Assembly: GCA_947044405.1 (NCBI GenBank)
Contig: CAMRHE010000012.1
Span: 13,222,001 to 13,286,000, forward strand
Source of the DNA: Leptodactylus fallax
Lineage: Eukaryota; Chordata; Amphibia; Anura; Leptodactylidae
DNA: 64,000 bases
Reading direction: 5' to 3'
The notes beneath the pieces were generated by a model, which was not told where the DNA came from, ran no database searches, and saw only the letters and a program-made list of their open reading frames with translations. This document shows positions 33,103 to 48,209 of the stretch, piece after piece. Every line of letters begins with the position of its first letter. Position 1 is the stretch's first letter. The translations under genes and the position numbers were made by a program.

Positions 33103-33739
33103 CAAAGTGGAGGTTATTCAAAATTGGCCTCGGCCCTTAAATAAAAAGCAAGTAAGAGCTTTCCTGGAAATTGTTGGCTATTATCGCAGGGTCATCCCAA
33201 ATTTTGCAACTATTGCAGCCCCACTGACAGACCTAACTAAGGGGACTAGTTCCATCATGGTCAAGTGGAGTGAAGAGGCTGAGGGGGCATTCCAGGAGTT
33301 GAAGTCAATTCTCTGTAAACAGACGGTTTTGGTCACACCTGATTTGACTAAAGAATTTGCGGTTCAGACTGACGCCTCTAGGTAGGGTGTAGGGTTAGGT
33401 GCAGTACTGTTCCAAATGGTGGGTGGTGAAGAACACCCAGTCACCTACCTGAGTAGGAAGCTTACACCACTGGAGAAAAATTACAGCTTTGCGGAGAGGG
33501 AGTGTTTAGCCATTAAGTGGGTCCTAGAGTCCCTAAGGTATTACCTACTGGGCCGACACCTTAAGCTGATCACTGATCACTCCCCTCTGACATGGATGTT
33601 CTGCGCCAAAGAGAGAAACGCCAGAGTCACCAGGTGGTTTCTAACTTTACAAAATTTTAAGTTCAATGTGGAACACAGGGCAGGCAAGCTGCAGGGGAAT
33701 GCTGATGCCCTGTCCAGGACCCATTGTATGATGGTTTAG
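33083..33739 (+). pseudogene. pol: RT connection and RNase H of Gmr1-like element
   Basis: It begins at the end of the RT (VEVIQNWPRPLNKKQVRAFL and GYYRRVIPNFATI), then RNase H with FAVQTDASR near 33358 and an in-frame TAG at 33383-33385. RNase H continues with FAERECLAIKWVLESLRYYL, the motif LITDHSPLTWM and GNADALSRTH near 33700. The YxDD palm motif is absent from the window between integrase and here, so the copy cannot encode reverse transcriptase. Confidence 0.85.
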
Positions 33740-34444
33740 TTTAGTGCTCAGACGAGCAGGATTTGGTTTCTTACTGTTTTGCCTGAAGTTAAAGGGGTAT
33801 TCCCACGAACATAATCATTTTTAAATTTGTAGATAATTAAAAGTTAAACATTTTTGTAAATATAAGTAATTAAACATTTTGCAGAGTTTTAAAGATATTC
33901 TCTAAATATGTTGTGGTCACAAGTTGTTGTCTTGATTGGTTGCCAGTGGATACGACCATGAATACAGGACCTTTCTAAGGTCAGAAAATCAGCCATGATT
34001 TCCTTATTGTGGCCGGAATATCTTCTCATACATGTAGTGTCCCTGCCTGATAACCCAACTACAATAAGAAAATCATGGCTGGGTCCCTGACAAGTCTCAA
34101 ACCATAGAAAGTTTCTGCATTTGTGGTCGTATCCATTGGCAACCGATCAAGACAGCAGACTGTCACCACTAAGATAGTTAGAGAAAACTTTTAAAACTCT
34201 GCAGAATTTTTAACTACTTATATTTGCAAAAATGTTTAACTTTTAATTATCTACAAATATAGATATGATTATATTCATGGGAATACCCCTTTAAAGCTGT
34301 ATTTTATTTTGCATCTTTTGTACCTGATGTAAGGTTTATTTATTTTGCTATTTTTCAAATAAACCTGTTTGCACCAGACATTGTGTCCCTGTCTCTGACT
34401 GGTTGGGTCCGCATGATTGCTGCTACCGAGCTACCTTCCCCACA
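33733..34444 (+). repeat. 3' LTR of Gmr1-like element, 5'-truncated and holding a MITE
   Basis: Matches 29326-29534 of the 5' LTR in two blocks: 33734-33788 and 34295-34444. The first ~289 bp (U3 with the promoter) are missing; the junction lies at GTTTAGTTTAG, right after the RNase H end. The T2 MITE separates the blocks. Confidence 0.88.
33789..34294. mobile_element. T2-type MITE in the 3' LTR, 506 bp
   Basis: The ends are TTAAAGGGGTATTCCCA and TGGGAATACCCCTTTAA, with TTAA at both sides (33789-33792, 34291-34294). Long inner arms pair (TTAAAAGTTAAACATTTTTG and its complement). The undisturbed 5' LTR at 29354-29370 shows the pre-insertion sequence, where TTCA replaces TTAA. Confidence 0.93.
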
Positions 34445-35399
34445 GTAAGTATAATAAAAGGTTTGCTATGGCAATTGTGCTTAGATACAGAGCTAACCTG
34501 GATAAAGTAGCAAACTGAATTTTTTTCCCGGGTGAAGGAAAAACTGGCTACAACACTGATTTAGAATCTCACTACAGAATAATTTTTGTGCTGTTCAGAT
34601 ACAATTTGGAGTTTATTTTCGTTATTTCCATGCTTGTGATCATAAGGGATATGAGCAGCAGGCTTAGCTCAGGGTAATGTCAGACTGTTATATGCGTTTT
34701 ATCCTAAGGTGGACAGAGCAGCTTTTAGTGCAGTGATAGGTATCAGAACATAACATAATGGTTTTCTAAAGTACCAGTAATAACGAAAATGAAATGATAA
34801 CATGCAATCTTTCAAATGTTTAGAAAAAACATAGACCTACTATAAAAATATATAATAAAACCTTACATTTTCTTGCAGGCTTATAGCCGTCAATAGTTGG
34901 CAGCTTTCATGTCACAAAAGAAAATTTAGGGGCCAAAAAAAAGGATGAATGATTTCATTTGAAATAACACCCAAAGGTGTTTTATGTAATTTTTATCCGA
35001 CTTTGAATCCTCCTTTCCCAGCCATGTGAATCATCTGAGCGGCCGCACTTCTGACATTCAATTTCAAAAATAATTTTGCATTAAAGGCGTCCTATCTTTA
35101 GCAAGTGCAATTAAGATGAAGGAGCTGCAGGCCACAGCAGTCATATGAAAGCTGCACAGCTCGCTGGAAAATCATTTTCTGATTAACTTTCACCACATAA
35201 AGCTTCCCCTACTTTATATATGTCATCTTTCAATCCACTGTCAACCACACAGGGCTTTTTCTGTGCCTAATCATATGTTCCTTATAGGAGTTAGCGCTTG
35301 CATACAATGCAGCAGGCATCCACAGAGGGATTTTTCTGTGTCTAAGCATATGTTCCTTGGAGGAGTAAGGACTTGCATACAATGCAGCAGGCATCCACA
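34445..35399. other. No gene recognised
   Basis: AT-rich sequence. Two partly similar segments near 35240-35320 and 35330-35405 share CATACAATGCAGCAGGCATCC, a local duplication of about 80 bp. Confidence 0.5.
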
Positions 35400-35710
35400 G
35401 AGGGGTTTTTACGGCAAACCGTGTTTTTAAAAACAACATCCCACACATCAGGAAAAATAGAATGTGTTATAGACACATCCACACATTGCGGGAAAATATG
35501 TGCAGCAGACATGCTGCGTTCTACAAAAGCGTTGCAGTTTTGGAAATCGCAGCATGTCAATTATACCTACAGAAACATCGGTGGTTTCTCTATAGGTATA
35601 ATTAAAGCAGAAAGTCTGCAGAGGTTTTCTGTGAAAAGTGCTGCGGGAAAAACCGCGATGCGTTGCCACCACAGTTTTTCCTGCAGCGCTTTTTTCTGCG
35701 GCCCGCTACA
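35400..35710. repeat. Palindromic dispersed repeat related to 12236-12440
   Basis: The arms ...AAACCGTGTTTTTAAAAAC and GGGAAAAACCGCGATGCG flank a centre with inverted ACAGAAACATCGGTGG/TTTCTCTATAGGT motifs. Frames on both strands overlap it only because it is palindromic. Confidence 0.45.
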
Positions 35711-35944
35711 TAAGGGCCTAACTTTAAAAACAATGATAAATTCTCACCAATCTGTCACCCCTGACAAACCCCTTTAATATCTGACATACCATAAGAAAAA
35801 TATACCTTATGTGACACACAAACTGCTGTTCAAGACTGTGTAAGAGAACATACACTTTATGTAAACTAAATGTTCCATGAAGCAAAATAGCCAAGCTAAA
35901 AGCCACATGACAAGTTTTATCTTAAAGGGTTTTTTGTATTTAGC

Positions 35945-36423
35945 TTAAAGGGGTTGTGTAGGGAAAAAAATATTTTTTTAAATCCACCGGGGTCGTGAAG
36001 AAATTAATCATACTCACCTTTCCCCAGGGCTCCGGTGCCTACCACCACGGTCTGGTCCTCCCGGTCTGTTATTGTCTTCTAGCAGAAGTCCCTGCGGCAC
36101 GTGAACCCTGAGGCCAATCAGTGGCCTCAGCGAAGGGCATGTGACGTCACTACCTGTGTTGTCCCGGGGTCTCTTCCTGAGTCCGTTGATTATCCTTAGT
36201 GGTTATATGACTGCTTAGGCCAATCAGCAGCTTCAGCAGAAGGGATCCAGGATGTCACAAATGGTGAGCAGTTTCACTTCTAGAAAATGCCGGCGCTGCA
36301 GGACCAGATCACACTGGGAGGACACCGGAGCAACAGGGACAGGTGAGTATGATTTTTTAAAATTGTTTTCACCTCCCCTGGCCTATTTTAAAAATATTTT
36401 TTTTGCCTGGACAACCTCTTTAC
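35945..36423. mobile_element. T2-type MITE with splice-donor-like arms
   Basis: The left end is TTAAAGGGGTTGTGTAGGGA and the right end CCTGGACAACCTCTTTAC (TTAA mutated to TTAC at 36420-36423). The arms share AAATATTTTTTT and ATACTCACCT/AGGTGAGTAT, the latter a consensus 5' splice site facing outward on each strand. The centre has GTGACGTCAC at 36140-36149. Confidence 0.8.
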
Positions 36424-36821
36424 AATGGGCCATGGGCAGAGATGTCTTAAAAAAACAATGATTAGCGCATTATTGGCCTCAGCTGTACACTGCTGCAGCT
36501 GTCACATGTCATCAATGTGACATCACTGTTGCAGCCCCATTAGCAAACAACCAGCAGGGAGCAGCTGATACTGAGTGCTGGAACAGTTTGGAAGAGGAGG
36601 GGATTCAGAAGGTCCTGAATGGCTTCTTTTTTTAAGACATGCCTTACCTATCGTATTGTTACTGGGAAAGACATCCATCAGATTTTATGCCAGGGGGCCT
36701 CAAACAACCTGGACTGGGACCTTTATATTTCCATAGCTAAAGACTAAAAAAAGCAAATCCAGACTGGTTCTGTGGCCACACTCCTTCCTTCTGTTCCCTA
36801 CTCCTTGCTAACGTTAACGTA

Positions 36822-38451
36822 CAGTACAGACCAAAAGTTTGGACACACCTTCTCATTCCAAGAGTTTTCTGTATTTTCATGACTATAAAAATTGTAGATT
36901 CACACTGAAGGCATCAAAACTATGAATTAACACATGTGGAATTATATACTTAACAAAAAAGTGTGAAACAACTGAAAATATGTCTTATATTCTAGGTTCT
37001 TCAAAGTAGCCACCTTTTGCTTTGATTACTGCTTTGCACACTCTTGGCATTCTCTTGATGAGCTTCAAGAGGTAGTCACCTGAAATGGTCTTCCAACAGT
37101 CTTGAAGCAGTTCCCAGAGATGCTTAGCACTTGTTGGCCCTTTTCCCTTCACTCTGCGGTCCAGCTCACCCCAAACCATCTCGATTGGGTTCAGGTCTGG
37201 TGACTGTGGAGGCCAGGTCATCTGGCGTAGCACCCCATCACTCTCCTTCTTAGTCAAATAGCCCTTACACAGTCTGGAAGTGTGTTTGGGGTCATTGTCC
37301 TGTTGAAAAATTAAAGATGGTCCAACTAAACGCAAACCGGATGGAATAGCATGCCGCTCCAAGATGCTGTGGTAACCATGCTGGTTCAGTATTCCTTCAA
37401 TTTTGAATAAATCCCCAACAGTGTCACCAGCAAAGCACCCCCACACCATCACACCTCCTCCTCCATGCTTCACGGTGGGAACCAGGCATGTAGAGTCCAT
37501 TCGTTCACCTTTTCTGCGTTGCACAAAGACACGGTGGTTGGAACCAAAGATCTCAAATTTGGACTCATCAGACCAAAGCACAGATTTCTACAGGTCTAAT
37601 GTCCATTCCTTGTGTTCTTTAGCCCAAACAAGTCTCTTCTGCTTGTTGCCTGTTCTTAGCAGTGGTTTCCTAGCAGCTATTTTACCATGAAGGCCTGCTG
37701 CACACAGTCTCCTCCTAACAGTTGTTGTAGAGATGTGTCTGCTGCTAGAACTCTGTGTGGCATTGACCTGGTCTCTAATCTGAGCTGCTGTTAACCTGCG
37801 ATTTCTGAGGCTGGTGACTCGGATGAACTTATCCTCCGCAGCAGAGGTGACTCTTGGGCTTCCTTTCCTGGGGCGGTCCTCATGTGAGCCAGTTTCTTTG
37901 TAGCGCTTGATGGTTTTGGCCACTGCACTTGGGGACACTTTCAAAGTTTTCCCAATTTTTCGGACTGACTGACCTTCATTTCTTAAAGTAATGATGGCCA
38001 CTGTTTTTTCTTTACTTAGCTGCTTTTTTCTTACCATAATACAAATTCTAACACTCCATTCAGTAGGACTATCAGCTGTGTATCCACCTGACTTCTGAAC
38101 AACATAACTGATGCTCCCAACCCCATTTATAAGGCAAGAAATCCCACTTATTAAACCTGACAGGGCACACCTGTGAAGTGAAAACCATTTCAGGTGACTA
38201 CCTCTTGAAGCTCATCAAGAGAATGCCAAGAGTGTGCAAAGCAGTAATCAAAGCAAAAGGTGGCTACTTTGAAGAACCTAGAATATAAGACATATTTTCA
38301 GTTGTTTCACACTTTTTTGTTAAGTATATAATTCCACATGTGTTAATTCATAGTTTTGATGCCTTCAGTGTGAATCTACAATTTTTATAGTCATGAAAAT
38401 ACAGAAAACTCTTGGAATGAGAAGGTGTGTCCAAACTTTTGGTCTGTACTG
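36822..38451 (-). mobile_element. Tc1/mariner element B, 1630 bp, perfect long inverted ends
   Basis: The ends CAGTACAGACCAAAAGTTTG are flanked by TA (36820-36821 and 38452-38453). The inverted repeats run about 268 bp (36822-37089 against 38184-38451) and I find no difference between them. They include the last ~34 codons of the transposase. The single coding defect is one stop codon. Confidence 0.95.
36985..38037 (-). pseudogene. Tc1-like transposase B, one nonsense codon
   Basis: A 350-codon frame covers the complete DDE transposase. N-terminal helix-turn-helix: VAIITLRNEGQSVRKIGKTL (about residues 13-32). Then VSPSAVAKTIKRYKETG, the linker RPRKGSPRVTS and a second HTH (LTAAQIRDQVNATQ). 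Catalytic motifs are [25 protein letters not shown] and [18 protein letters not shown] (DD34E). The only break is TAG at 37588-37590, just before the first catalytic aspartate, in a place where relatives have DDWKKVLWSDE, so tryptophan to stop. Otherwise intact. Confidence 0.93.
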
Positions 38452-38453
38452 TA

Positions 38454-39106
38454 TATTTGATAGGTCAGCAAGAATAGACAGACTGAAGAAAGATTGCTTT
38501 CAGGATTAGACTGTACAGCATTTGCTTTTATAGTCTGTAGCCATGGGAACACATAGGTCTGCAGAGCCCCTGTAGACAGAAAACAGTAGGAAGGATTAAA
38601 TTGAAATTATTTACAAAGCTGCTTCATTTTTTTTAATTCATTGGTGTTAAAAGAAAATAAATTGGTTGTAAAGGTGTACACTGTGACCACTGTAAGCACA
38701 AGGTACAACTTAATAAACTGTAGGACCTCCATTCAAGAGGATGGTATGAGCTGCAGTACCAGGTATAGTCACCTGTATGGATCAGCCACTATGTGTGTGT
38801 AAACAGTGAAAGAAATGCAGTGCTTGGAAGAGCTTTACTGGGTATATTGGTCGGGGTCCAAGAGGTTGGACACAGACCGGCCAAAGATGATCACCATTGC
38901 TGACTTTTTACTAAGGGGTTGTTTCCATGAGACAGCTGCTTTAAATATGTTCTCCTGTGAACTGGGTTGGGAAAAATACTGTAAGATTCTAATAAAACTT
39001 TTTCTTCTGGCCAGGGCCTATATAGGTAGCTGCAGCTCCTAAATAACAAGAGAACATATATTAATATTGTAAGAAGTTTTTATTTTTTTTAGAGAAATGC
39101 ACATAT
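38454..39106. other. No gene recognised
   Basis: Unique-looking sequence between two Tc1 copies. The 78-codon frame at 38806 has no motif. Confidence 0.5.
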
Positions 39107-39108
39107 AC

Positions 39109-40070
<962 letters not shown>

Positions 40071-40671
40071 ATATTAATATTAGTTACATAGACAAATAAA
40101 CACTGAAGTTTCATATCCTCTACAGGACCATGTATTTGTGCTTTAAATCCAGGCCGTGCCCTGTTTTCTATCAATAAACATGATCTGTAGACATAGCTCC
40201 TCTAGCCTGAAGTGGCGACTATGCTGGTCAAAGAGACACTACTGTTTTTTGTCACTATTAGTTTGAACTGCCCTTAGGCTAGTTATTTTTCTTTTTGAAG
40301 TACGCATCCTATCATTTTACTAGGAACTAGTGCAGGACATCCAATGTCTAAGGGATGTCACTAGCTCACAGACCAAACCAAGGCAGTGTCATTAACAATA
40401 TTCCACCAAAAAGGCAGAACAACTGGATGCCATTGTTTATTGTTACCCCTTAATCTATAATATCTAGTGAAATGTCTGTAATAAAGACTCTCTTCTTCTA
40501 AAATGATGTATTATTATCCTTCAATATGCTGCCATCTTCACCCATTTGATTTATAACTCCGGAGTGCTGTCCATTTTTTGCATTACTTACTTGGGATCAT
40601 ATGCCTGATCTTTAGGGTTTGCACCCACCAGCCGAGTCAGGTTATTTTTTGGTGCTGCTCTGTACTTGAAA
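40071..40671. other. No gene recognised
   Basis: AT-rich spacer with no assignable repeat. Confidence 0.45.

Positions 40672-40722
<51 letters not shown>
40672..40722. repeat. (ATCT)n microsatellite
   Basis: About twelve uninterrupted tetranucleotide units. Confidence 0.97.
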
Positions 40723-41079
40723 TTCTTTGGCCCTTTCATACTGGTCGACCCAGCAGGCGAGGATCGTGAATGGATGCTGCTAGGAGTGTTTGTTCTCAAT
40801 CATTGCTCACTTCTTTGCTAGTGTCATTTGTTTACATGGGACAATGTGCTGCCAACAATCCCGCACCTTTTTTTGTACGCAATCACATTGTTTGCACATT
40901 TACAAGGGGCAGTTATTAGAAATGGATGTTCTTAGGAATGGTAGTTCCTGATTTTTGGCCCAATAACAGGGCCATGTAATAGGGCCTTGATGAATACATA
41001 GTATTTGTGTTTTTAATATGATTGTTTTTATTTTTAGTTATTAATTTTGATTTGCATGTACCTAGAGGCCACTTGAGGC

Positions 41080-41235
41080 TAAGGCCCCACATAGCAAAGC
41101 GCAGCAAAAAAACGCTGCAGAAAAAAATGTGGAGGAAACACATCAGGTTTTTTTCTGCAGCGTTTTTCACAGATAGTCTGCAGAGTTTTCCTCTGCGGAC
41201 TTTCTGCCCCTATTATACCTATATGGAAAATGCCA
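41080..41235. repeat. GGCCCCACATAGCAAAGCGC-type palindromic repeat
   Basis: Contains AAACGCTGCAGAAAAAAATG and the inverse TTTTTTTCTGCAGCGTTTTT within 70 bases, and it abuts the truncated left end of Tc1 copy D. Related to 12236-12440 and 50915-51130. Confidence 0.5.
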
Positions 41236-41238
41236 GTG

Positions 41239-42851
<1,613 letters not shown>

Positions 42852-43191
42852 TATACTTGACATGTTGCAATTTTTTTTTCTGCAATGTGTGGTTAGGATT
42901 AGCCCAGCCTTACACGGCTCTATTATCTGGTCAATTATTAGGAACAAGTGTTTATGGAATAGCTCTTTCCCAATAAATGGCCCATTGCAGGCTGAGTTTA
43001 AGCATTTTTTCTGTTATACAGCTTTTTTTAATTTCAATTACAGAGCACAATTAAAAAAAATAAAAATAAAATCTTTAATACATATTCCATACAAATTCCA
43101 TAAAAACCCATCCCACCCCCACACATTGCTTTTTCACTTAAAAAATTCATGAGTTTTTTTTTTTTTATTTCAGTAAGTAGTATACGTTACT

Positions 43192-44015
43192 CAGTGGCAT
43201 AACTAGGAATGGCTGGGCCCCAAAAAAATTTGACATGGGACCAACCCCTCCAACCCCCCTGCACAAACTGCATTCCTGCGCACGATATTAAGCGCCATAG
43301 TGGCCCCTACACACATTATTATGCCCCATAGTGGCCCCTGCACACACTATTATGCCCCATAGTGGCCCCTTCACACAGTATTATGCCCCATAGTGGCCCC
43401 TGCACACAGTATTATGTCCCATAGTGGTCCCTGCACACAGTATTATGCCCCATTGTGGACCACCCCAGAGTATAATTATCAGAGACCCAGGGGAGGATAC
43501 AAACATAAAAACCAATGTTACTTACCTCTCCCCGGCGCACTCCCCGCTACTTTCAATGTTGGACCAGACGTCGCTTGAGCAAGGCCGGCATCGCGACACA
43601 TAATGACGTCGGCTGACGTCTGGGACGTCACCAAACAGGCCCGAAGCCTTCTGGAGCATAGGAGAGGTAAGTAATAGTATTTTTTATGGTCCCTCACCTC
43701 CCCTGGGCCTCCGATCATTATACTCTGTTGTCTTAAAAGACCCCATAGTATAATGATAGCAGTGTTTGTGGGGTTTGCGGGCCCGTGGCCTTACTTATCG
43801 ATCCCTGCTCCTGCTCACAGCCGCCTGCGAAGCGCAGGCAACCGTGAGCAGAAGCGGGGATCAGTAAGTACATAGGGCCTGTTACCTGCTGGTGTTACTC
43901 CAGCAGGTAACGGCCTATTAAAAAAAAAAAAAAAGCATCGGGGGCCGCTGAGCCCCCTAATGTCCCGGGCTATGTGGCAGCCTCTACCGCTGTTACCCCG
44001 GTATTTACACCACTG
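43192..44015. mobile_element. hAT-type MITE (CAGTGGCATAACTA ends)
   Basis: Begins CAGTGGCATAACTAGGAATG and ends TATTTACACCACTG. It is flanked by ACGTTACT (43184-43191) and ATGTTACT (44016-44023), an 8-bp duplication with one mismatch. It holds about six 31-bp minisatellite units (43270-43460), hairpin arms (ATTATACTCTGTTGTCT and its inverse), a CG-rich core and two AGGTAAGTA-type donors. No transposase. Confidence 0.88.
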
Positions 44016-46139
44016 ATGTTACTCTGCATTACAACTATATGCTAATAACATTAAACTGAAAACCTCTGGTTTACAGACATAGTATATCTGTATAACTCAT
44101 GACTGCAATTAAAAACTGAATTAAGGAAAAAAAGCGCTGTATAAACCCAGCCTAAGACCCCTTGCAGATGACCGTGGCTGTGATCAGTGTGCTATCTGTG
44201 TTTTTCACGGAGAGCACACCGACCCATTAATTTCTACGGGCCAGTGCACATGACCGTGAATTACACAGTCACGTGTGCATGCCGACAGTCCGGTCCGCGA
44301 AATATAGAACAGGTCCTATTCCTGTCCTATTTTGTGGCCCTTGCTTCTGTGGCTCCTATTCATTTAATTCTTGACTGATTGCATCTGTTGTGCTGCACAA
44401 AATCTGCAAGATTATCAGCAAGACACTGCTCTGTGCAAGAAGGGAAGAGCTGCTAATAATGAACAAAAGGAGTCTACAAGAGTCTAACACAATGGAATGT
44501 TGCACTGAAATCTGCATTCCATGGATGTGAATGGGATTTCTGCAACCCCATTCACATGCATCAGACATTTCTTGCACCTGTTGAATTTGTAGAAAAAAAT
44601 GCAGGGATGAGTCCTATTGAATGATAAGGGAGTTCATCCACAGCAAATCCATGGCAAACATCCAAGGGTCAGCCTTTGATTTCTGCCATGAAACTATATG
44701 ATGAATTAAAATCTATCACATGAACATATCCTAACTTCCCCAAACATTGTTAGAATAAATAAGCATGGTTGGTATTGCTATGTTTGATCCCCTTCTCCAT
44801 CTACTAATAAACATGTACAGTAAGCATAATAATTAAATAATAATAACATGAAAGAGTCAGTTGAGTGCAAGGCCAACTTAACGGGGTCATCCCAAGATAA
44901 GAGAAACATGACTGCTTTCTCCCAGAAACACCACCACACATGTGCATGGGTTGTGTGTGATGTTACGGCTTACCCTCCATTCACTTCAATGGTTCTGAGC
45001 TCATAGACATATGTGGAGAAAGAATACATGTTTTTCTAATCTGGATATAACCCATTTAATTGTGAAATAAAGCATAACTATCCTTTTTCATAATCCAGTG
45101 AAAAAGTAAATAGATGATGGGAGAAGGGGATGCAGCTGCAGTTTCTCTGTCACTAAGAAGAGGAAAGCCAGCAGGTAAAAGACATCCGATTTACTTACCA
45201 CACATAGCCAGCCAAAAAGAGGGTCCTAATCGGCAAGCATGAAAAAGGGAAAAAACGGGGGGGGGGGAATTTATGACTTTGTTGACAAACTGGTCATCGA
45301 GGATATCAATAGTACAACTAAGAATTACACCCATATCACACTAAAAAAATAACAAAAGATGCATGCCTTTGCTGCAATTGTTTAGACTTTTTTATTTGAG
45401 GATAAAGTTCCCAAGTATATTGCTGATTCTGAATATTAATGATACTCTTCCTACCACTGTGGTTTGTATGAGTCAGCATGCAGTATGTCAATGTTGTTAT
45501 CTGTGATAGAAAATGCAAATATGCTCTTTGATGTCTTATTCTGAGTGACTTGGAAGGATAAACATCTGGAAGTCTTCATAGATACATGGGAAGTTAACCA
45601 CAAATTAATAGTCTGTTATAGCAGACAAGATGCCTCTGTCTTTGTTTTGCCATTGTCTGTGAATAAATGTATCATTTCTGTGACCCATAGAAGATCCTCA
45701 GATGTGGGACGGTCCATCAAGCACTTCTACATTGTCATTCCGAAATCGTATGTTATCTTATATTTTGGTATAAACCTGGCAATAATATAGGTTTGGAGAG
45801 ACATCTGAGCGGACACAGTTGCAGTGAAGATAAAAGAGCAGATGAGGCAATAATTAAAGGGTTAACCAGTCTGACTGAGGATAGCCGACTAATATCGAAT
45901 AAGTGGTGGTCTGCCTCTGGGCACACAAGGACCAGCTGATTATAGTATGGGCTGCGGTGCTGGGGCAACCATTGCAGCCTTTTCATTATTTGGTTACAGT
46001 CTGTTTTGTACTCCGAATATGTAAATATTGCAACTTTTTCCCATTCATTCCTATGTATAAAAATGGATCTTTGTGTATGATTTATGGTCAGTATACTGTC
46101 AGATAAAAAGAAGCTGACAATAGATCATATAATCAGTAT
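44016..46139. other. No gene recognised
   Basis: Contains one CG-rich dispersed repeat near 44150-44370 (CCCTTGCAGATGACCGTG start) and otherwise AT-rich unique-looking sequence, including a GGGGGGGGG run at 45258-45267. Confidence 0.5.
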
Positions 46140-46304
46140 AATCAGATAACACATAAAGTACAGGGTGCTTTATACAAGGTGGGGACCAGTAAAGGTATAA
46201 TACCATGTGGGGTCCAGTAAAGGGGGTGTTATACTGTGTGAGGGCTAGGGGGGCTCCAGTCAAAAGTTTTCTATGGGGACCGGTCTTTGCTAGTTACGCC
46301 CCTG
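46140..46304. mobile_element. hAT-type MITE fragment, right end
   Basis: It ends GCTAGTTACGCCCCTG at 46304, the complement of the CAGGGGCGTAACTA terminus seen at 53569. Short units resembling GGTGTTATACTGTGTGAGGG precede it. No left end. Confidence 0.65.
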
Positions 46305-46474
46305 GGTATAACCATCGACTTACCGTATTTCATTTATATAAGACTTAAGTGTTATTTTTAGCATTGAAGGAAGACATTAAATGCATAGCAACAAAACAGA
46401 AGTCTAGACAGTTGTGAGTCAAATGTATATTCACAAATATGTTACTCCTTGTATAATGAAGAGCATATTTTTGC

Positions 46475-46475
46475 A

Positions 46476-46516
<41 letters not shown>
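46475..46516. repeat. (TATC)n microsatellite
   Basis: About ten units. Confidence 0.97.
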
Positions 46517-46589
46517 CTATCAATATTCGACACCTTGTAATACAGATGTTATATGTACACATAAGCCAATCTAGGTATTGCTACATATA

Positions 46590-48209
46590 CAGTCATATGA
46601 AAAGTTTGGGCACCCTATTAATCTTAATCATTTTTAGTCTAAATATTTGGGTGTTTGCAACAGCCATTCAATTTGATATATCTAATAACTGATGGACACA
46701 GTAATATTTCAGGATTGAAATGAGGTTTATTGTACTAACAGAAAATGTGCAAATGCATTAAACCAAAATTTGACCTGTGCAAAAATTTGGGTACCCTTAT
46801 CATTTTATTGATTTGAATACTCCTAACTACTTTTACTGACTTACTGAAGCACAAAATTGGTTTTGTAACCTCACTGAGCTTGAACTTCATAGCCAGGTGT
46901 ATCCAATCATGAGAAAAGGTATTTAAGGTGGCCAATTGCAAGTTGTTCTCCTATTTGAATCTCCTCTGAAGAGTGGCATCATGGGCTCCTCAAAACAACT
47001 CTCAAATGATCTGAAAATAAAGATTGTTCAACATAGTTGTTCAGGGGAAGGATACAAAAGTTGTCTCAGAGATTTAACCTGTCAGTTCCACTGTGAGGAA
47101 CATAGTAAGGAAATGGAAGACCACAGGGACAGTTCTTGTTAAGCCCAGAAGTGGCAGGCCAAGAAAAATATCAGAAAGGCAGAGAAGAAGAATGGTGAGA
47201 ACAGCAAGGACAATCCACAGACCACCTCCAAAGAGCTGCAGCACATCTTGCTGCAGATGGTGTCACTGTGCATCGGCAACAATACAGCACACTTTGCACA
47301 AGGAGAAGCTGTATGGGAGAGTGATGCGAAAGAAGCCGTCTGAAAGCACGCCACAAACAGAGTCGCCTGAGGTATGCAAAAGCACATTTGGACAAGCCAG
47401 CTTCATTTTGGAAGAAGGTCCTGTGGACTGATAAAACAAAGATTGAGTTGTTTGGTCATACAAAAAGGCGTTATGCATGGCGTCCAAAAAACACAGCATT
47501 CCAAGAAAAACACTGCTACCCACTGTAACATTTGGTGGAGGTTCCACATGCTCGGGGCTGTGTGCCAATGCCGGCACCGGGAATCTTGTTAAAGTTGAGG
47601 GTCGCATGGATTCAACTCAGTATCAGCAGATTCTTGAGAATAATGTACAAGAATCAGTGACGAATTTGAAGTTACGCCGGGGATGGATATTTCAGCAAGA
47701 CAATGATCCAAAACACAGCCCAAATCTACTCAGGCATTCATGCAGAGGAACAATTACAATGTTCTGGAATGGCCACCCAGTCCCCAGACCTGAATATCAT
47801 TGAACATCTGTGGGACATTTGAAGCGGGCTGTCCATGCTCGGCGACCATCAAACTTAACTGAACTGGAATTGTTTTGTAAAGAGGAATGGTCAAAAATAC
47901 CTCATCCAGGATCCAGGAACTGATTAAAAGCTACAGGAAGCGACTAGAGGCTGTTATTTTTGCAAAGGAGGATCTACTAAATATTAATGTCACTGTTCTG
48001 TTGAGGTGCCCATACTTGCACCGGTCAAATTTTGGTTCATGCATATTGCACATTTTCTGTTAGTACAATAAACCTCATTTCAATCCTGAAATATTACTGT
48101 GTCCATCAGTTATTAGATATATCAAATTGAAATGGCTGTTGCAAACACCCAAATATTTAGAACTAAAAATAATTAAGATTAATAGGGGTGCCCAAACTTT
48201 TTCATATGA

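Larger units (their letters stand above)
29037..34444 (+). mobile_element. Gmr1-like Ty3/gypsy retrotransposon with nested insertions
   Basis: The outer ends TGTGAGAAGG and CCCCACA are flanked by the four-base duplication GTAA (29033-29036 and 34445-34448). Gene order is Gag, protease, integrase, then RNase H. Integrase before RT/RNase H is the hallmark of the Gmr1 group of deuterostome Ty3/gypsy elements. The RT catalytic region and the first ~289 bp of the 3' LTR are deleted. A hAT MITE (31502-32674) and a T2 MITE (33789-34294) are inserted. Several frameshifts; inactive. Confidence 0.85.
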
